Made by a program: the position numbers and the translations under genes
From: Pseudomonadota bacterium
GTDB taxonomy: Bacteria; Pseudomonadota; Gammaproteobacteria; Xanthomonadales; Xanthomonadaceae
Reading direction: 5' to 3'
Length of the DNA stretch: 16,559 nt
Assembly: GCA_025355485.1 (NCBI GenBank)
Contig: JANXZP010000098.1
Location: 1 to 16,559 of the forward strand
Shown here: in pieces, positions 1 to 7,046 of the stretch
How the letters are laid out: every line of letters begins with the position of its first letter
How positions within the stretch are numbered: the stretch's first letter is position 1
Notes under the pieces: generated by a model
Databases searched by the model: none
What the model saw: only the letters and a program-made list of their open reading frames with translations
What the model was told of the DNA's origin: nothing

Positions 1-132
1 CTAGCGCCCCTCATCCGCCTTACACGCCGCTCCTGCGGCGTGCCCTTCGGGCCGGCTTCGCCGTTCGCTTCGGCATCCTGCCTTCGCAGTCGGCACCTTC
101 TCCCGGAGGGAGAAGGAAACATCTAAAGAACG
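1..132. repeat. Intergenic palindromic repeat region downstream of hda
   Basis: No convincing gene is seen here. The stretch holds two strong perfect palindromes. One has 8-bp arms at 23-30 and 35-42 around a TCCT loop. The other has 9-bp arms at 96-104 (ccttctccc) and 108-116 (gggagaagg) around a GGA loop. A smaller stem (gccc-ttc-gggc, 42-52) abuts the first. Neither strong stem is followed by a T-run on either strand, so they look more like dispersed REP-type repeats than intrinsic terminators, although they could protect the 3' end of the hda transcript. From general knowledge, the ctcatccgcc ... ccttctccc/gggagaagg pattern recurs between genes in many Lysobacterales. A genome-wide copy count would settle it. 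Confidence 0.6.
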
Positions 133-825
133 CTACAGATCGAGCGCCTGCCGCAAAAAAGGCACCGTAATCCGCCGCTGCGCCGCCAGCGATGCGCGAT
201 CGAGTCGATCGAGCAATGCAGTCAACGTCCCAAGATCGCGCCCAACGCGTCGGAACAAATAGTCCATCACCACGTCGTCGATCTCCAGTCCGCGCGCGGC
301 GGCGCGTTCGCGCAGGATCGTGCGGCGTCGGGTTTCGTCGGGGACCGCCAGCGCGAACTGCGTGCATTGCGCGAGCCGCGAGCGCAGGTCGGGCAGCGCG
401 AGCGCGAGTTGCAGCGGCGTCGCAGCGGCCGCGTACAGCAACACGCCGCCGCCATCGCGCACGCGGTTGTGCAGGTCGAACAACGCGACCTCCGCGTCAC
501 GATCGCCGGCGATCGCCTGCACGTCGTCCACGCAGGCTAGTTGCACCGCGCCCTGGTGCGCCAGCGCATCGGCTGCGCGTGCGCCGAACACTTGCAGAGG
601 CAGATACGCGACCGCGCGATTCGCGTCGCTCGCTTCCGCGCAGGTCGCGAGCAACAGATGGCTCTTGCCGGAACCCGGCGCGCCGCTCAGAAAAAAACTC
701 TCGTCGGCATCGCCCGCCGCCATCGCCAGCAACGACGCCAACAATCCCGCAGGCGCATCGCGATAGCCGTGCAGTCGCTGATCCGGCCCGAAGCGCAGGC
801 CGAGCGGCAGTTGCGGCGTGGTCAC
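133..825 (-). CDS. hda: DnaA regulatory inactivator Hda
   Basis: A 230-residue AAA+ protein of normal Hda length. Hda bound to the DNA-loaded beta clamp stimulates ATP hydrolysis by DnaA and so prevents re-initiation of replication (the RIDA pathway). Visible features are an N-terminal clamp-binding motif (QLPLGL, residues 5-10), Walker A GAPGSGKS (48-55), a Walker B-like CVDDV (98-102), the LPDLRSRL box with the expected arginine finger (144-151), and the C-terminal DnaA-domain-III-like tail with LDRLDRAS and AQRRITVPF. The start is GTG at 825-823; no ATG lies between it and the upstream stop, and this start puts the clamp motif at the very N-terminus as in the family. No strong Shine-Dalgarno is seen. 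It is the last gene of the minus-strand run, 39 bp after the AI-2E family gene. Confidence 0.95.
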   Translation of the reverse strand: MTTPQLPLGLRFGPDQRLHGYRDAPAGLLASLLAMAAGDADESFFLSGAPGSGKSHLLLATCAEASDANRAVAYLPLQVFGARAADALAHQGAVQLACVDDVQAIAGDRDAEVALFDLHNRVRDGGGVLLYAAAATPLQLALALPDLRSRLAQCTQFALAVPDETRRRTILRERAAARGLEIDDVVMDYLFRRVGRDLGTLTALLDRLDRASLAAQRRITVPFLRQALDL

Positions 826-864
826 GAAGTACTGCTCACGTAGCCAGACCCTCGAAACACGCCG

Positions 865-2082
865 TCACGAAGCGCTCGGCGGCGGCTCGCCCGCCTCGTC
901 GTTCGCATCGGTCGCACGCGCGCGATGATCCACCACGACCAGCGCCCTCGGTTCGGCGATCTGCGTCGGCCCCGCATACAGGGCGCTGGATGTGTAGCGC
1001 GCGTGCGCATAGCGCAGCAGCACCATCGCGACCGCCGAGATCGGCAGCGCCAGCAGGATGCCGAGAAAACCGAACAGCCGTCCGCCCGCCATCAACGCGA
1101 AGATCACCCCGACCGGGTGCATGCCGATCTTGTTGCCGACCAGCTTCGGGATCAGCACGAACGATTCCAGCGTCGGCCCGATCGTGAACACCACCAGCAC
1201 CAGCAACACGTGCCAGCCATCGCCGTACTGCACCAGCGCGGCGATCACGCCGAGCAGCACGCCGGTGACCACGCCCAGGTACGGCACGAAACTCACCAGT
1301 CCCGCGATCAATCCGATCAGCAAGGCGAGGTCGAGGCCGACCAGCCACAGGCCAATGGTGTAGACGATGCCGAGCGTCACCATGACCGCCATCTGGCCGC
1401 GCAGGAAACCGCCGAGCATCTCGTCGGATTCGCGCGCCAGCCGCGCGATCGTCGGTTGCACGTGACGCGGCAGCAGCGCGTCCACGCGCGCGACCAGCAC
1501 GTCCCAGTCGCGCAGGAAATAGAACGTCAGCACCGGTACCAGGCACAGGTTGGTGAAGAACTCGAACAGCACGACGCTCGAACGCGACAGCCCGCCGATC
1601 ACGTTGATCGCCACGCCGCCGGCTTTTTCCCAGTGCTCGCGCAGCATCGCGACCAGTTGCTGCGGATCGATGTAGGGCGCCAAGTCGATGCGCGTGTGCG
1701 CGTTGATCCACGGCAACACGGTGTTGCGCAGCCAGCCCGCATAGGTCGGCATCTGCTCGACGAAGTGGCGGATCTGGTCGCTCAGCAACGGCGCCAGCAA
1801 CAGCAGCACCAGCGCGAGCATCAGGATCATCGTGAAGAACACCACGAACACCGATGTCGTGCGTCCCAATCGCGCGCGCTCGAGTCGATCCACCAGCGGA
1901 TCGCCCAGGTAACCCAACAGCATCGAGATCACGAACGGCGTGAGCACCGGCGCGAGCAGCCAGACAAGCAGCCCGATGACCACGCTGAAGACCAACCACT
2001 GCCAGCGCTGCGAGCGCTCGCTTTCGTCTACTGCCAGTTCGATCGGGGTCGGTTCGGAGTCGGGTTCGTCGAGTGGGTTCAT
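865..2082 (-). CDS. AI-2E family transporter / PerM-type membrane protein
   Basis: A 405-residue polytopic inner-membrane protein of the AI-2E transporter (PerM/YdiK/TqsA) family. Hydrophobic segments lie near residues 29-57, 75-101, 168-190, 231-250, 253-285, 290-312 and 325-356, with the long soluble stretch between the second pair and the rest that is typical of the family. Conserved landmarks are FVPYLG (265-270) and the LVGNKIGMHPVGV segment (314-326). The substrate is unknown; family members have been linked to autoinducer-2 export or Na+/H+ exchange, and only the family is claimed here. The tail after residue 360 is hydrophilic. The start ATG at 2082-2080 was chosen because AGGA lies a suitable distance upstream and the N-terminus then matches the family; a longer frame upstream overlaps the preceding gene. 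It starts 10 bp after the stop of the phosphatidyltransferase gene, so the two are likely co-transcribed. Confidence 0.9.
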   Translation of the reverse strand: MNPLDEPDSEPTPIELAVDESERSQRWQWLVFSVVIGLLVWLLAPVLTPFVISMLLGYLGDPLVDRLERARLGRTTSVFVVFFTMILMLALVLLLLAPLLSDQIRHFVEQMPTYAGWLRNTVLPWINAHTRIDLAPYIDPQQLVAMLREHWEKAGGVAINVIGGLSRSSVVLFEFFTNLCLVPVLTFYFLRDWDVLVARVDALLPRHVQPTIARLARESDEMLGGFLRGQMAVMVTLGIVYTIGLWLVGLDLALLIGLIAGLVSFVPYLGVVTGVLLGVIAALVQYGDGWHVLLVLVVFTIGPTLESFVLIPKLVGNKIGMHPVGVIFALMAGGRLFGFLGILLALPISAVAMVLLRYAHARYTSSALYAGPTQIAEPRALVVVDHRARATDANDEAGEPPPSAS

Positions 2083-2092
2083 CGCATCATCC

Positions 2093-2704
2093 TCAGCCGC
2101 GTCGCGCCCGCCACGCGATGCGCGCGCGCAGGCTCCAGCGCACAACATAGTCGATGCCGCTGGCAAATGTGAGCGCGGCGACCAGCCACTTCGCTGCGAG
2201 CGACGCATCCGGTTGTAGCGGACGCCACGCCAGACCGACCAGCGAGGCCAGCACGAACGCGATCTGCGCGACCGTGGTCACCTTGCTCAGCCAGGTCGGA
2301 CGCCCGGTCACGGTGCCGATCAGGAAGTGATACGCCGATGCGCCGGCGACGATCACCACGTCGCGACCAATCACCAGCGCGGCCAGCCAGCCCGGCACTG
2401 CGGCCGCTCCTGCGCATCCTGCGCTCGCGGCATTCGCACATCCATGTGCAGCACCAGCCATCCACAGCCCGACAAAACTCGCATCGAGCAACAACTTGTC
2501 TGCAACCGGATCGAGCACGCCGCCCAGCCATGTCTGCCAGCCGTAGCGTTTGGCCAACCAGCCATCGAGTGCGTCTGAAAATCCTGCCGTCAACGCAATC
2601 CACAAGGCCGCGACATGTTCGCCCGCATGCAGGCACCACAGCAGCGGCGGCACCATCAGCATGCGCGCAACGGTGATCGTGTTGGGGAGCTGGCGCAGGT
2701 TCAC
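2093..2704 (-). CDS. CDP-alcohol phosphatidyltransferase family protein (PgsA-like)
   Basis: A 203-residue integral membrane enzyme that transfers a phosphatidyl group from CDP-diacylglycerol to an alcohol acceptor. The signature D-x2-DG-x2-A-(R/K)-x8-G-x3-D-x3-D is intact: D44, D47, G48, A51, K52 (often Arg), G61, D65, D69. These aspartates bind the divalent metals. The N-terminus (NLRQLPNTITVARM) is PgsA-like, but the acceptor (glycerol-3-phosphate or other) cannot be fixed; a second pgsA may exist elsewhere. An Ala/Gly/Cys-rich stretch at about residues 85-102 separates the catalytic helix from the GRDVVIVAG helix and makes the protein longer here than E. coli PgsA. It coincides with a double hairpin in the DNA (separate entry). 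The GTG start overlaps the upstream DUF2066 stop as GTGA, which indicates translational coupling. Confidence 0.85.
   Translation of the reverse strand: MNLRQLPNTITVARMLMVPPLLWCLHAGEHVAALWIALTAGFSDALDGWLAKRYGWQTWLGGVLDPVADKLLLDASFVGLWMAGAAHGCANAASAGCAGAAAVPGWLAALVIGRDVVIVAGASAYHFLIGTVTGRPTWLSKVTTVAQIAFVLASLVGLAWRPLQPDASLAAKWLVAALTFASGIDYVVRWSLRARIAWRARRG
2399..2452 (-). repeat. Double-hairpin palindromic element inserted in frame in a CDS
   Basis: Inside the phosphatidyltransferase gene, a stretch of about 51-54 bp holds two adjacent palindromes. Hairpin A has inner arms gcgca (2412-2416) and tgcgc (2420-2424) around TCC, with outer arms gccgc (2403-2407) and gcggc (2427-2431). Hairpin B is gcaca-TCCA-tgtgc (2436-2449). 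It encodes the low-complexity Ala/Gly/Cys stretch at residues 85-102, where my recollection of homologues has no counterpart. The order A, short spacer ending in ttc, then B with core cacatccatgtg matches the tandem module at 14406-14507, on the same DNA strand. The hairpins are read directly from the sequence; the insertion is inferred, and its exact edges are uncertain. Confidence 0.55.
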
Positions 2705-3738
2705 GGGCGCAGGCGGAACACCGGGCTGGCGCCATCGGTTTCGAGTTCGAGCACCTGGCCGGTCGCGATCACGTTGCGGAAACCCTCGATGCCGGTGGAC
2801 AGTTCGAGCTGCATGCGCAGGCGATCATCGGTCGCACCCAGCAGCACAATCTTGCGCACGATGCCGATGTTTTCCAGGCAACCCATCGCGCGAACATAGT
2901 CATCTCCCGTACGCAGGCCGTCGATCTCGATCGTGAATGTGCCAGCCGGCCCGCCCGCGATCACATGCGCGTGTTTCCTGCTCAGCGCATCGACGGCCGT
3001 ATCGGCGGCGTTGGCCATCGCAAGGCGCGCGTCGGGATTGGTCTCGCTCCAGCGATTGAGTTCGGCGCCGCCATCGAGCAGCACCCACTGCGCGTTCCAG
3101 CCGCTGCCGGTACGTGCGAGCTTGCCGACCAGTTGCACCGAAGAACCGTAGGCCGCCGATGGCCCGACCACCGCCTGCGGCTGCGCCAGCGCCAGCGTTG
3201 CGGCGAGGTTTTCCGCGGGGCTCGCCGCCGGCAGCACGACGCCGAGTCCGCGTTCGCCGGCGCGGTCGGTCAGCGACTTCACCGCATTGACGTGCGCGCT
3301 GCCGACCATGCGCGCGCCGTGGCCGTCGTCGATCACCAGCCACAACACGATCGGCGCGCGCGGCGACGGCCACACCGGCAACCCGGCGCTCGCGACCAGC
3401 GCGTCCACCGCGTCGCGCTGGAAATGCGCGGTGAGTTTCTGCCGGTAGATCGGCGCGCCGTTGATGGTCACCGATTCGGCGGTGTAGCGGAAATCCTGCG
3501 CGATCTTCGATGCGATGCCGAGCTGGCTGCGCGCGAGCTGCGCGGCATTGCGCTGGCCGCTGATCTTGACCAGCACCTGCGCAAGCGCACTCGGCAGCGC
3601 GGTGGCGCGTTCGCCCGGGTTCTGGCTGTTGACCAGCGTGCTGCCTTCGTACAGCGACGCATCGTCGGCGGCGCGCGCGGTTCCGACTAGCGCCAGCGTG
3701 CAGGCGACGAGGAGCAGGCAGGTCAGGGCGTGGCGCAT
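2701..3738 (-). CDS. DUF2066 domain-containing exported protein
   Basis: A 345-residue protein that I match to the DUF2066 family from its overall pattern and from its place next to the phosphatidyltransferase, AI-2E protein and hda, an order seen in Xanthomonas relatives. Its function is unknown. The N-terminus is a Sec signal peptide (MRHA, hydrophobic core, cleavage likely after GTARA near residue 23), so the mature protein is probably periplasmic. Conserved-looking segments include the RATALPSALAQVLVKISG region near residues 45-61 and the APIVLWLVIDDG strand near 129-140. LVAC at residues 10-13 resembles a lipobox but lies inside the hydrophobic core, so I do not call it a lipoprotein. 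ATG at 3738-3736 was chosen because it starts the signal peptide; the open frame runs further upstream into purM but without support. Its stop overlaps the next start (GTGA). Confidence 0.82.
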   Translation of the reverse strand: MRHALTCLLLVACTLALVGTARAADDASLYEGSTLVNSQNPGERATALPSALAQVLVKISGQRNAAQLARSQLGIASKIAQDFRYTAESVTINGAPIYRQKLTAHFQRDAVDALVASAGLPVWPSPRAPIVLWLVIDDGHGARMVGSAHVNAVKSLTDRAGERGLGVVLPAASPAENLAATLALAQPQAVVGPSAAYGSSVQLVGKLARTGSGWNAQWVLLDGGAELNRWSETNPDARLAMANAADTAVDALSRKHAHVIAGGPAGTFTIEIDGLRTGDDYVRAMGCLENIGIVRKIVLLGATDDRLRMQLELSTGIEGFRNVIATGQVLELETDGASPVFRLRP

Positions 3739-3837
3739 GGATGCATCCGGCGAGCAGGTCAGGTGCCGATTATGCCGCAGCCGCGCTGGTAGAATGCCCT
3801 GCCTGATTCCAATCGCGACCGCCACACGGAGCCCGCT
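3739..3837 (+). promoter_or_regulatory. Divergent promoter region with extended -10 for purM
   Basis: This 99-bp gap separates two divergent runs, so it must carry promoters for both. On the plus strand TGGTAGAAT at 3787-3795 is an extended -10 (TG-n-TAGAAT) about 43 bp before the purM start. No good -35 hexamer is seen at 16-18 bp spacing, which is compatible with an extended -10 promoter. No PurR-type operator or convincing minus-strand promoter was recognised. Confidence 0.45.
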
Positions 3838-4887
3838 GTGCCCTTGACCAACCCGCCCCCGCTCACCTACCGCGACGCCGGCGTGGACATCGATGCCGGA
3901 AACGAGGTCGTCGAACGCATCAAGCCGCTGGTCAAGCGCACCTTCCGCCCGGAAGTGATGGGCGGCCTCGGCGGGTTCGGCGGCCTGTTCGACCTGTCCG
4001 GCAAATACCGCGAGCCGGTGCTGGTATCGGGCACCGACGGCGTCGGCACCAAACTGAAACTCGCCCAGCAACTAGGCCGCCACGACACCATCGGCATCGA
4101 CCTGGTCGGCATGTGCGTGAACGACGTGCTGGTGCAGGGGGCCGAGCCGCTGTTCTTCCTCGACTATTTCGCGACCGGCAAGTTGCACGTCGACACCACG
4201 GTCGCGGTGGTCGGCGGCATCGCGCGCGGCTGCGAGCTTGCCGGCTGCGCGCTGATCGGCGGCGAAACCGCCGAGATGCCCGACATGTATCCGCCGGGCG
4301 AATACGACCTCGCCGGTTTCACCGTCGGCGCGGTCGAAAAATCGCAGCTGCTTGATGGCGCGAACGTGCGCGCGGGCGATGTGCTGGTCGGCATCGCATC
4401 CAGCGGTCCGCATTCGAACGGCTATTCGCTGATCCGCAAGATCTGGGCGCGCGCCGGAAGGCCGCACGATCTCGACGTCGGCGGCGTCCGCCTGGAAGAC
4501 GCGCTGATGGCGCCGACCACGATCTACGTCAAGCCGATCCTAGAACTGTTGCGTGGCGACGGCGGCAACGCGATACACGGAATGTCGCACATCACCGGTG
4601 GCGGGCTGACCGAGAACATCATCCGCGTGGTGCCGGACGGACTCGGCCTCGACATCGAAGCCTCGACGATCGCACTGCCGCCGGTGTTCGACTGGCTGCA
4701 GCACGAAGGCGCGGTGCCGCGCGCGGAGATGTGGCGCACCTTCAACTGCGGCGTCGGCTTCGTGCTGATCGTCGCGGAGAACGACCTCGCAATGATCGGC
4801 GGCGCCCTCGATCGCGTTGGACTTGCGCATCGCGCGATTGGTCGCGTGGTTCCGTCGCATGGCGATGAGCGTGTCCGCATTGCGTGA
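3838..4887 (+). CDS. purM: Phosphoribosylformylglycinamidine cyclo-ligase (AIR synthetase)
   Basis: A 349-residue enzyme of usual length, catalysing ATP-dependent closure of FGAM to 5-aminoimidazole ribonucleotide, step five of de novo purine synthesis, in the cytosol. Key motifs are TYRDAGVDIDAGN near the N-terminus, the glycine-rich GGLGGFGGLF (42-51), GTDGVGTK (65-72), GMCVNDVL (91-98), and GGETAEMPDMYPPGEYDLAG (141-160), all characteristic of PurM. The start is GTG at 3838, preceded by GGAG at 3828-3831, a good Shine-Dalgarno at 6 bp. It leads the purM-purN-DUF3108 run. Its last 23 bases overlap purN, so the two are translationally linked. Confidence 0.98.
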   Translation: MPLTNPPPLTYRDAGVDIDAGNEVVERIKPLVKRTFRPEVMGGLGGFGGLFDLSGKYREPVLVSGTDGVGTKLKLAQQLGRHDTIGIDLVGMCVNDVLVQGAEPLFFLDYFATGKLHVDTTVAVVGGIARGCELAGCALIGGETAEMPDMYPPGEYDLAGFTVGAVEKSQLLDGANVRAGDVLVGIASSGPHSNGYSLIRKIWARAGRPHDLDVGGVRLEDALMAPTTIYVKPILELLRGDGGNAIHGMSHITGGGLTENIIRVVPDGLGLDIEASTIALPPVFDWLQHEGAVPRAEMWRTFNCGVGFVLIVAENDLAMIGGALDRVGLAHRAIGRVVPSHGDERVRIA

Positions 4888-5557
4888 AACGCTACGCATC
4901 GCAGTTCTCGCTTCGGGCCGCGGCAGCAACCTGCAGACGCTGCTCGATGCACAGCGCGATGACGCATGCCGCTTCCGGACCATCGGCGTGTTTTCGGATC
5001 GTGCGCAGGCGCTGGCGCTTGAACGCGCGCGCATCGCAGGCGTGCCCGCGATCGCATTGAACCCGGCGGACTTTGCAACGCGCGAAGTATTCGACGTAGC
5101 GCTGTTCGATGCGATCGACGCCGTGCGCCCTGATCTCGTCGTCTGCGCGGGTTACCTGCGCGTGCTGACCGATGCTGCCGTGCAGCGTTACGCGGGCCGC
5201 ATCATCAATATCCATCCGTCCCTGTTGCCATTGTATCCCGGCCTGCGCACCCACACCCGCGTACTTGCCGATGGCGCGAGCGTGCACGGCGCGAGCGTGC
5301 ATTACCTGATCCCCGCGCTCGACGCCGGTCCGGTGATCGCGCAGGTGCGGGTCGCGGTGCATGCCGACGACACGCCGGCGAGCCTCGCCGCGCGCGTGCT
5401 CGAGCGTGAACACCCATTGCTGCTGCGCTGCGTGGAAGCGATCGCGGCCGGTCGCGTGGTACAGGACGGTTCAGACGTGATCGTGGATAGTCGGCGCCGT
5501 TCGCGTCCGCTGCTGCTGGGCGACGACGACCAACTCCATGAACCTGCGGATACCTGA
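4865..5557 (+). CDS. purN: Phosphoribosylglycinamide formyltransferase (GART)
   Basis: A 230-residue enzyme that transfers a formyl group from 10-formyltetrahydrofolate to GAR, step three of purine synthesis. Visible motifs are ASGRGSN (16-22, phosphate binding), the catalytic Asn and His in NIHPSLLP (N115, H117), PGLRTHT, and the catalytic Asp in LDAGPVI (D153). The reading frame opens well inside purM; plausible starts are ATG at 4859 or 4865, neither with a clear Shine-Dalgarno. I use 4865 because it gives the shorter leader before the first strand, closer to the family. Either choice overlaps the end of purM. The C-terminal tail (about 30 residues after the core) is Arg/Asp-rich and slightly longer than in E. 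coli. Confidence 0.96.
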   Translation: MSVSALRETLRIAVLASGRGSNLQTLLDAQRDDACRFRTIGVFSDRAQALALERARIAGVPAIALNPADFATREVFDVALFDAIDAVRPDLVVCAGYLRVLTDAAVQRYAGRIINIHPSLLPLYPGLRTHTRVLADGASVHGASVHYLIPALDAGPVIAQVRVAVHADDTPASLAARVLEREHPLLLRCVEAIAAGRVVQDGSDVIVDSRRRSRPLLLGDDDQLHEPADT

Positions 5558-5558
5558 A

Positions 5559-6278
5559 ATGCAAATCGCCAGAAAACCCCATGCGCTCGTTGTTGCCGCC
5601 GCATTGCTCATGTCCGCTGCGTCGGCCGCGGCAGGGCTACAGCCGTACACGGCGACCTACGAGGTCGCGCGCAACGGCGGCGCACTCGGCAGCGCGACGG
5701 TCACGCTGCGGCAAATTCCCGGCGGCTGGGATTTCGATTCGACCACCCGCGGCACCAGCGGAATGGCCCGGCTGGCGGCAGCCGATGTCAACGAGCATTC
5801 CACTGTGCACGAAATCAACGGCGTGCTGGAAACGCGCAGTTATCGCTACCGGCTATCCTCGATCATCAAGACCCGCGAGCGCAGCATCGATGTCGACGCC
5901 GCATCGGGCCGTATCGTTACCCACGACAAGAAAGGCGAGCAGCAATTCCCGATGCAGCTCGGCGTGCTCGACCGTCAGTCGGTGACGCTGGCGATCACGC
6001 AGGATCTCGCAGCAGGCAAGCACGGCACGCTGAGCTACAGCGTCGCCGACAGCGATCATGTCGGCACCGAGCGCTATCAGGTCGGCAAGGAAGAATCGGT
6101 GCACGTCCCCGCCGGAACGCTGCGCACGATAACCGTAGCCCGCCTGCGCGACAGCGGCGCCGGCCGCACCACCGTCAGCTGGTTCGGCCTCGACAACGGC
6201 TTCGTCCCGGTGCGCATCGTGCAGACCGAACCGAGCGGCGAAGTGCTGGAGATGTCGTTGGTGTCGCTGCGGCGCTGA
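5559..6278 (+). CDS. DUF3108 domain-containing exported protein
   Basis: A 239-residue protein that resembles the DUF3108 family: a signal peptide, then a YTATYEVARNGG...G.A.VTL start, beta-rich body, and the VPAGTLRTITVARLRDSG and WFGLDNGFVPVRIVQ segments typical of these periplasmic proteins. The function of the family is not known. The signal peptide is MQIARK plus a hydrophobic stretch, with cleavage likely around residue 25. ATG at 5559 was chosen because it lies one base after the purN stop and GGAT sits upstream at a workable distance; an in-frame ATG at 5538 would overlap purN and lacks a Shine-Dalgarno. The tight junction puts it in the purMN transcript. Confidence 0.85.
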   Translation: MQIARKPHALVVAAALLMSAASAAAGLQPYTATYEVARNGGALGSATVTLRQIPGGWDFDSTTRGTSGMARLAAADVNEHSTVHEINGVLETRSYRYRLSSIIKTRERSIDVDAASGRIVTHDKKGEQQFPMQLGVLDRQSVTLAITQDLAAGKHGTLSYSVADSDHVGTERYQVGKEESVHVPAGTLRTITVARLRDSGAGRTTVSWFGLDNGFVPVRIVQTEPSGEVLEMSLVSLRR

Positions 6279-6307
6279 TGCGTCGTCGCCCGTTATGTCG
6301 CGTTGAC

Positions 6308-6330
6308 CGTGCGCCCGGCCGCAGCGCACG
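6308..6330 (+). terminator. Hairpin after the purM-purN-DUF3108 run
   Basis: A perfect 7-bp stem, cgtgcgc (6308-6314) and gcgcacg (6324-6330), with a 9-base loop, begins 29 bp after the DUF3108 stop. No T-run follows, so it is a weak terminator candidate or an mRNA 3' end structure. The rest of 6279-6376 shows nothing else that I can support. Confidence 0.3.
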
Positions 6331-6376
6331 ATACGAACTATCGCCCCGATGCGGGCATCTCTGTAATTGAACTTGC

Positions 6377-6634
6377 GTGGAAACATCGAAACCATTTGTT
6401 TCTTTGCGCTCGCTTATTCCAGGCTTGGCAGCTTTTTTGACAGGTTCCTTGGTCTGGCTCGGGTCGGGTGGCCTTCTATTTTTTGTCGCACTTCCCCTGC
6501 TGTTGCTTGGCACTTTTCTCTTGCTGTTCTCTTTTATTGTTACAAAGCACTCTTCGCGTTGGGCTTACGCGATTGCCGGTTTCTCTGCGCTATTTGCAGC
6601 GCTCATGTGCGCGTCGGTGTTGTGGCATGAGTAA
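6377..6634 (+). CDS. Possible small membrane protein, unknown
   Basis: This 85-codon frame starts with GTG at 6377; an in-frame stop lies three codons upstream, so no longer form exists. The peptide has three hydrophobic segments, near residues 10-28, 31-54 and 62-80, separated by short polar turns (TKHSSRW at 56-62), as in small inner-membrane proteins. I recognise no family. No Shine-Dalgarno is visible. Codon choice is rich in TTT, CTT, TTG and TCT, unlike the GC-ending codons of the flanking genes, so this is either transferred DNA or not a real gene. It borders the repeat island to its right. An overlapping plus-frame from 6367 is less hydrophobic and less plausible. Confidence 0.4.
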   Translation: METSKPFVSLRSLIPGLAAFLTGSLVWLGSGGLLFFVALPLLLLGTFLLLFSFIVTKHSSRWAYAIAGFSALFAALMCASVLWHE

Positions 6635-6783
6635 AGTCTGCGTGTAAGTTCGACTATTCGCTCGAGCGGATTGCTGAGGCGGCCCGCGCCGTAGCACGTA
6701 GGGCGGATTAGCGAAGCGTAATTCGGCTTTTGCTTTGCGTCTTGCACTTGATCTTGCGCCGTAAAGCGAGCCGAGCACCAGAA

Positions 6784-6855
6784 GAAAACGCGGGAGCAAG
6801 GCCCGAGTGTTTGAGGGCCATGGATGGCCCGAGTTGCGGGCCGGCCCGCGTTTTC
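6784..6855. repeat. Nested inverted repeat with TGGA-loop hairpin
   Basis: Perfect 11-bp arms gaaaacgcggg (6784-6794) and cccgcgttttc (6845-6855) enclose 50 bp, which contain a perfect 6-bp hairpin, gggcca-TGGA-tggccc (6815-6830). Read on the minus strand the inner hairpin has a TCCA loop, and 14 of its bases (ggccatccatggcc) are identical to the hairpin between ibaG and murA at 8395-8408. Confidence 0.6.
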
Positions 6856-6985
6856 TGAGGAGCACAGGGCACCGATGCGGCTTCATCGCTTCGGCGAGCG
6901 TCTCGGCGCAAATGGTTTTGGTTACTTTTCCCGAAAGAAAAGTGACTCGCGCGCGCAGCGCGTGAAAGCTCTTGATCCAAACATC

Positions 6986-7019
6986 CCCTCTCCCTGCCCT
7001 CTCCCGCGAGAGGAGAGGG
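6986..7019 (-). repeat. REP-like hairpin downstream of murA
   Basis: Perfect 8-bp arms ccctctcc (6986-6993) and ggagaggg (7012-7019), with a second small stem ctctc/gagag (6999-7003 and 7008-7012) in an alternative fold. It lies 27 bp past the murA stop and has no T-run on the minus strand. It may mark the 3' end of the ibaG-murA transcript, but it resembles the widespread ccctctccc/gggagaggg intergenic repeat more than an intrinsic terminator. Confidence 0.45.
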
Positions 7020-7046
7020 TTCAATTCGGAGATCAGGTGACGACCG

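Larger units (their letters stand above)
6635..7046. repeat. Noncoding repeat island between the small ORF and murA
   Basis: These 412 bp hold no gene that I can support; the open frames across them are low-complexity and overlap one another on both strands. The stretch is a string of inverted repeats: cggatta/taattcg (6704-6710 and 6719-6725, one wobble), gaaaacgcggg/cccgcgttttc (6784-6794 and 6845-6855), gggcca-TGGA-tggccc nested inside that (6815-6830), gttacttttc/gaaaagtgac (6921-6930 and 6937-6946, one wobble), and ccctctcc/ggagaggg (6986-6993 and 7012-7019). From memory, very similar strings (gtagggcggattagcgaagcg; ggttacttttcccgaaag) recur in many copies in Lysobacterales genomes. That recollection was not checked here. 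Confidence 0.6.

Noticed and set aside
836..2172. Long open frames on both strands across the AI-2E gene (387 and 415 codons)
   Set aside because: Their peptides are Arg/His/Gln/Asp-rich without domains; the AI-2E frame at 865-2082 has membrane segments and family motifs.
3700..3708. Lipobox (LVAC) in the DUF2066 protein
   Set aside because: The cysteine at residue 13 lies inside a hydrophobic core that continues to residue 20; a standard signal peptidase I site follows at about residue 23.
3730..3750. Another TCCA hairpin at the DUF2066 start codon (gca-TCCA-tgc on the minus strand)
   Set aside because: Only three base pairs plus a possible wobble, too short to separate from chance.
4892..5413. 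Minus-strand frames opposite purN and purM
   Set aside because: Shadows in GC-rich coding DNA; the plus-strand products carry the complete catalytic motifs of PurM and PurN.
6303..6335. Sigma-70 promoter with TTGACC as -35 after the DUF3108 gene
   Set aside because: No -10 hexamer is found at 16-18 bp; the nearest candidate, GATACG, is about 21 bp away, and the area is occupied by a hairpin.
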